From positions 1-5,230 of the forward strand of contig JBQTJJ010000169.1 of the NCBI GenBank assembly GCA_052387235.1: a DNA stretch of 5,230 nt, in the 5' to 3' direction. The notes beneath the pieces are model-generated. The model had not been told where the DNA came from. It searched no databases and worked only from the letters and a program-made list of their open reading frames with translations. Shown piece after piece: positions 5,213-5,230 of this stretch. Position numbers and translations under genes: made by a program. This stretch comes from JBQTJJ01 sp052387235. Its GTDB lineage: Bacteria; Actinomycetota; Acidimicrobiia; Acidimicrobiales; GCA-2861595. Position 1 is the first letter of the stretch. Every line of letters begins with the position of its first letter.

Positions 5213-5230
5213 CGCCGCTCAGATTGCCGG

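Overview
This is a very GC-rich window whose codons mostly end in G or C. It has weak GTG/TTG-style starts, short Ala/Arg/Pro-rich proteins and a secreted protein with a Thr/Pro/Ala linker, all of which point to an actinobacterium (Actinomycetota). That assignment is inference from composition and protein style; no marker gene is present. I see no tRNA, rRNA, CRISPR array, insertion sequence or integrase.

Every gene I can support is on the minus strand, so the window reads from high to low coordinates. (1) 5212-4624: a frameshifted gene for a SMI1/KNR4-like (SUKH-type) protein; one added base near 5046 restores an ENQG motif. (2) 4623-4515: a leader or intergenic stretch with two adjacent GC hairpins and an excellent ribosome binding site. 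(3) 4514-3390: a secreted or N-terminally anchored protein with a Pro/Thr-rich linker and two PKD-like domains with matching cysteine spacing. (4) 3379-3113: a short protein resembling a shrunken, probably inactive RsbW/SpoIIAB-type (GHKL) ATPase. (5) 3102-1813: a four-helix membrane protein with a large cysteine-containing outer domain. (6) 1812-1093: an exported protein with an uncertain N-terminus. (7) 906-733: a 57-residue acidic protein. (8) 612-406: a doubtful small ORF. (9) 363-142: a small two-helix membrane protein. (10) 97-1: the start of a gene that runs off the window.

Genes 3 to 6 are tightly spaced (gaps of 10, 10 and 0 bases) and look like one operon for cell-envelope or extracellular proteins of unknown role. 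The region below position 1093 is a looser string of small ORFs separated by GC-rich inverted repeats. No complete known pathway is visible. The most distinctive features are the paired PKD-like domains, the membrane protein with its outer domain, and the signs of single-base frameshifts and gene decay (or sequencing error) around the SUKH-like and GHKL-like genes.
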